Below are positions 63,660-64,000 of a stretch of DNA of 64,000 bases, in pieces. The translations under genes were made by a program, and so were the position numbers. Source of the stretch: an uncultured Parabacteroides sp. GTDB taxonomy: Bacteria > Bacteroidota > Bacteroidia > Bacteroidales > Tannerellaceae. Location of the stretch: contig CAJTMR010000002.1 of the NCBI GenBank assembly GCA_910577325.1, positions 1 to 64,000 of the forward strand. The letters run 5' to 3'. The number at the start of each line of letters is the position of its first letter. Position 1 is the stretch's first letter. A model generated the notes under the pieces. That model did not search any database, was not told the DNA's origin, and was given only the letters and a program-made list of their open reading frames with translations.

Positions 63660-63830
63660 ATGAGTAAAATTATGATGATGAGAGAAAATGAAAAAAGTAT
63701 GCGTGCTTTAGCGATGTTGCGTTATCAGGCTGATCGTTATCAGTCAGTAGGAAATGGTTCAATGTGTCAGCGGGTAAATGCTGAGATTCGCAGATTGATG
63801 AGCCAAATGAGCGAAGGCGCTAAAAATTAG
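63660..63830 (+). CDS. Small Met-rich hypothetical protein
   Basis: This 56-residue ORF begins MSKIMMMRENEKSMRALAML and ends RRLMSQMSEGAKN. It contains eight methionines besides the start, is basic and probably helical, and has no signal peptide. It has a predicted promoter 67 bp upstream and a structured, T-ending 3' region. No family is recognised. The promoter and compact layout support a real gene, but a non-coding transcript is also possible. Confidence 0.5.
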   Translation: MSKIMMMRENEKSMRALAMLRYQADRYQSVGNGSMCQRVNAEIRRLMSQMSEGAKN

Positions 63831-63857
63831 TATTAAATCGGTAAAAAAATTAATGTA

Positions 63858-63947
63858 GTCTCTTCACCGTAGTCTTTATTAAAGACTGGTGAGAGAGAAT
63901 GTAGAAGGCATTCGACGCTTATGGGATAGCGGAGTTTGGCCTTTTTT
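63858..63947 (+). ncRNA. Structured 3' region ending in a T-run
   Basis: AGTCTTT-ATT-AAAGACT (63871-63887) is extended outward by CACC/GGTG (63865-63868 with 63888-63891). A GAATG/CATTC hairpin (63898-63912) and a CGCT/AGCG hairpin follow, before TTTTTT at 63942-63947. It could be the terminator region of the small ORF or a separate small RNA. The last 53 bases of the window show nothing recognisable. Confidence 0.4.
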
Positions 63948-64000
63948 ATTTTGATATATTTAGGGTTGTATTTTCCCGGCCCGATCACACTGAAATCATA

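Overview
The window looks like a chromosomal segment of a gut Bacteroidales, most likely Parabacteroides. The evidence is the Bacteroidetes-type -7 promoter box (TAnnTTTG) in front of many genes, A-rich ribosome-binding regions, and family content typical of that group: TamB, DUF3078, an ABC-F protein, a LemA/TPM pair, PorO/P-type porin, DUF418, NifJ-type pyruvate:ferredoxin oxidoreductase and an exbB-exbD-tonB block. The genus is an inference. No rRNA, tRNA, CRISPR array, intact insertion sequence or prophage was found.

Layout. 1-13.0 kb: a non-coding repeat, then tamB facing tsaD and a stand-alone CinA C-terminal domain; then a leftward block with pheS, the fluoride channel gene crcB, nth and an anchored hypothetical; a DUF3078 outer-membrane protein; and pbpC. 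13.0-13.8 kb is an intergenic patchwork of repeats that match position 1-177 (inverted), 233-285 and the 3' end of the RND pump gene at 33.1 kb. 13.8-20.1 kb: a Tat-exported sugar isomerase/epimerase-like protein, a leftward pdxJ-exbB-exbD-tonB-DJ-1 block and a rightward CBS protein-nadK pair. 20.1-22.9 kb: two copies of a small promoter/terminator RNA module, an ABC-F gene with a possible attenuator leader, a 27-bp perfect inverted repeat and a decayed gene. 22.9-26.8 kb: lemA, TPM protein, tgt and an LptF/G permease, all leftward.

27.0-35.1 kb carries an RlpA-like protein and a heavy-metal efflux system: outer-membrane factor, lipoprotein adaptor and RND pump, followed by its probable two-component regulator. 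The pump has the DFG...DGA...E signature of divalent-cation pumps. A 17-bp perfect dyad spans the promoter and start codon of its first gene. 35.2-44.0 kb is a sulfur-activation locus: patatin-like protein, cysQ, an SLC13 permease, cysC, cysD, cysN, a PAPS-type sulfotransferase and a PCMD-family secreted protein. It contains everything to import sulfate, make PAPS, transfer the sulfonyl group and recycle PAP, but no PAPS or sulfite reductase, so its output is probably a sulfonated molecule rather than cysteine.

44.1-64.0 kb is mostly housekeeping: ligA, dapA, msrA, ilvE, a very large nifJ, an HD-domain protein, a porin, a HAD phosphatase and a beta-carbonic anhydrase. Among these are small or odd genes: a DUF4250 microprotein, a thioredoxin-fold protein without its cysteines behind a highly structured leader, an AAA/DUF4143 ATPase with an altered Walker B and no ATG, a lipoprotein gene frameshifted exactly at its lipobox, and a Met-rich 56-residue ORF at the right edge. 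AT-rich dyads built from TTGATAATTG/TTGACAATTG-like units recur between genes and in one case form the signal-peptide codons.
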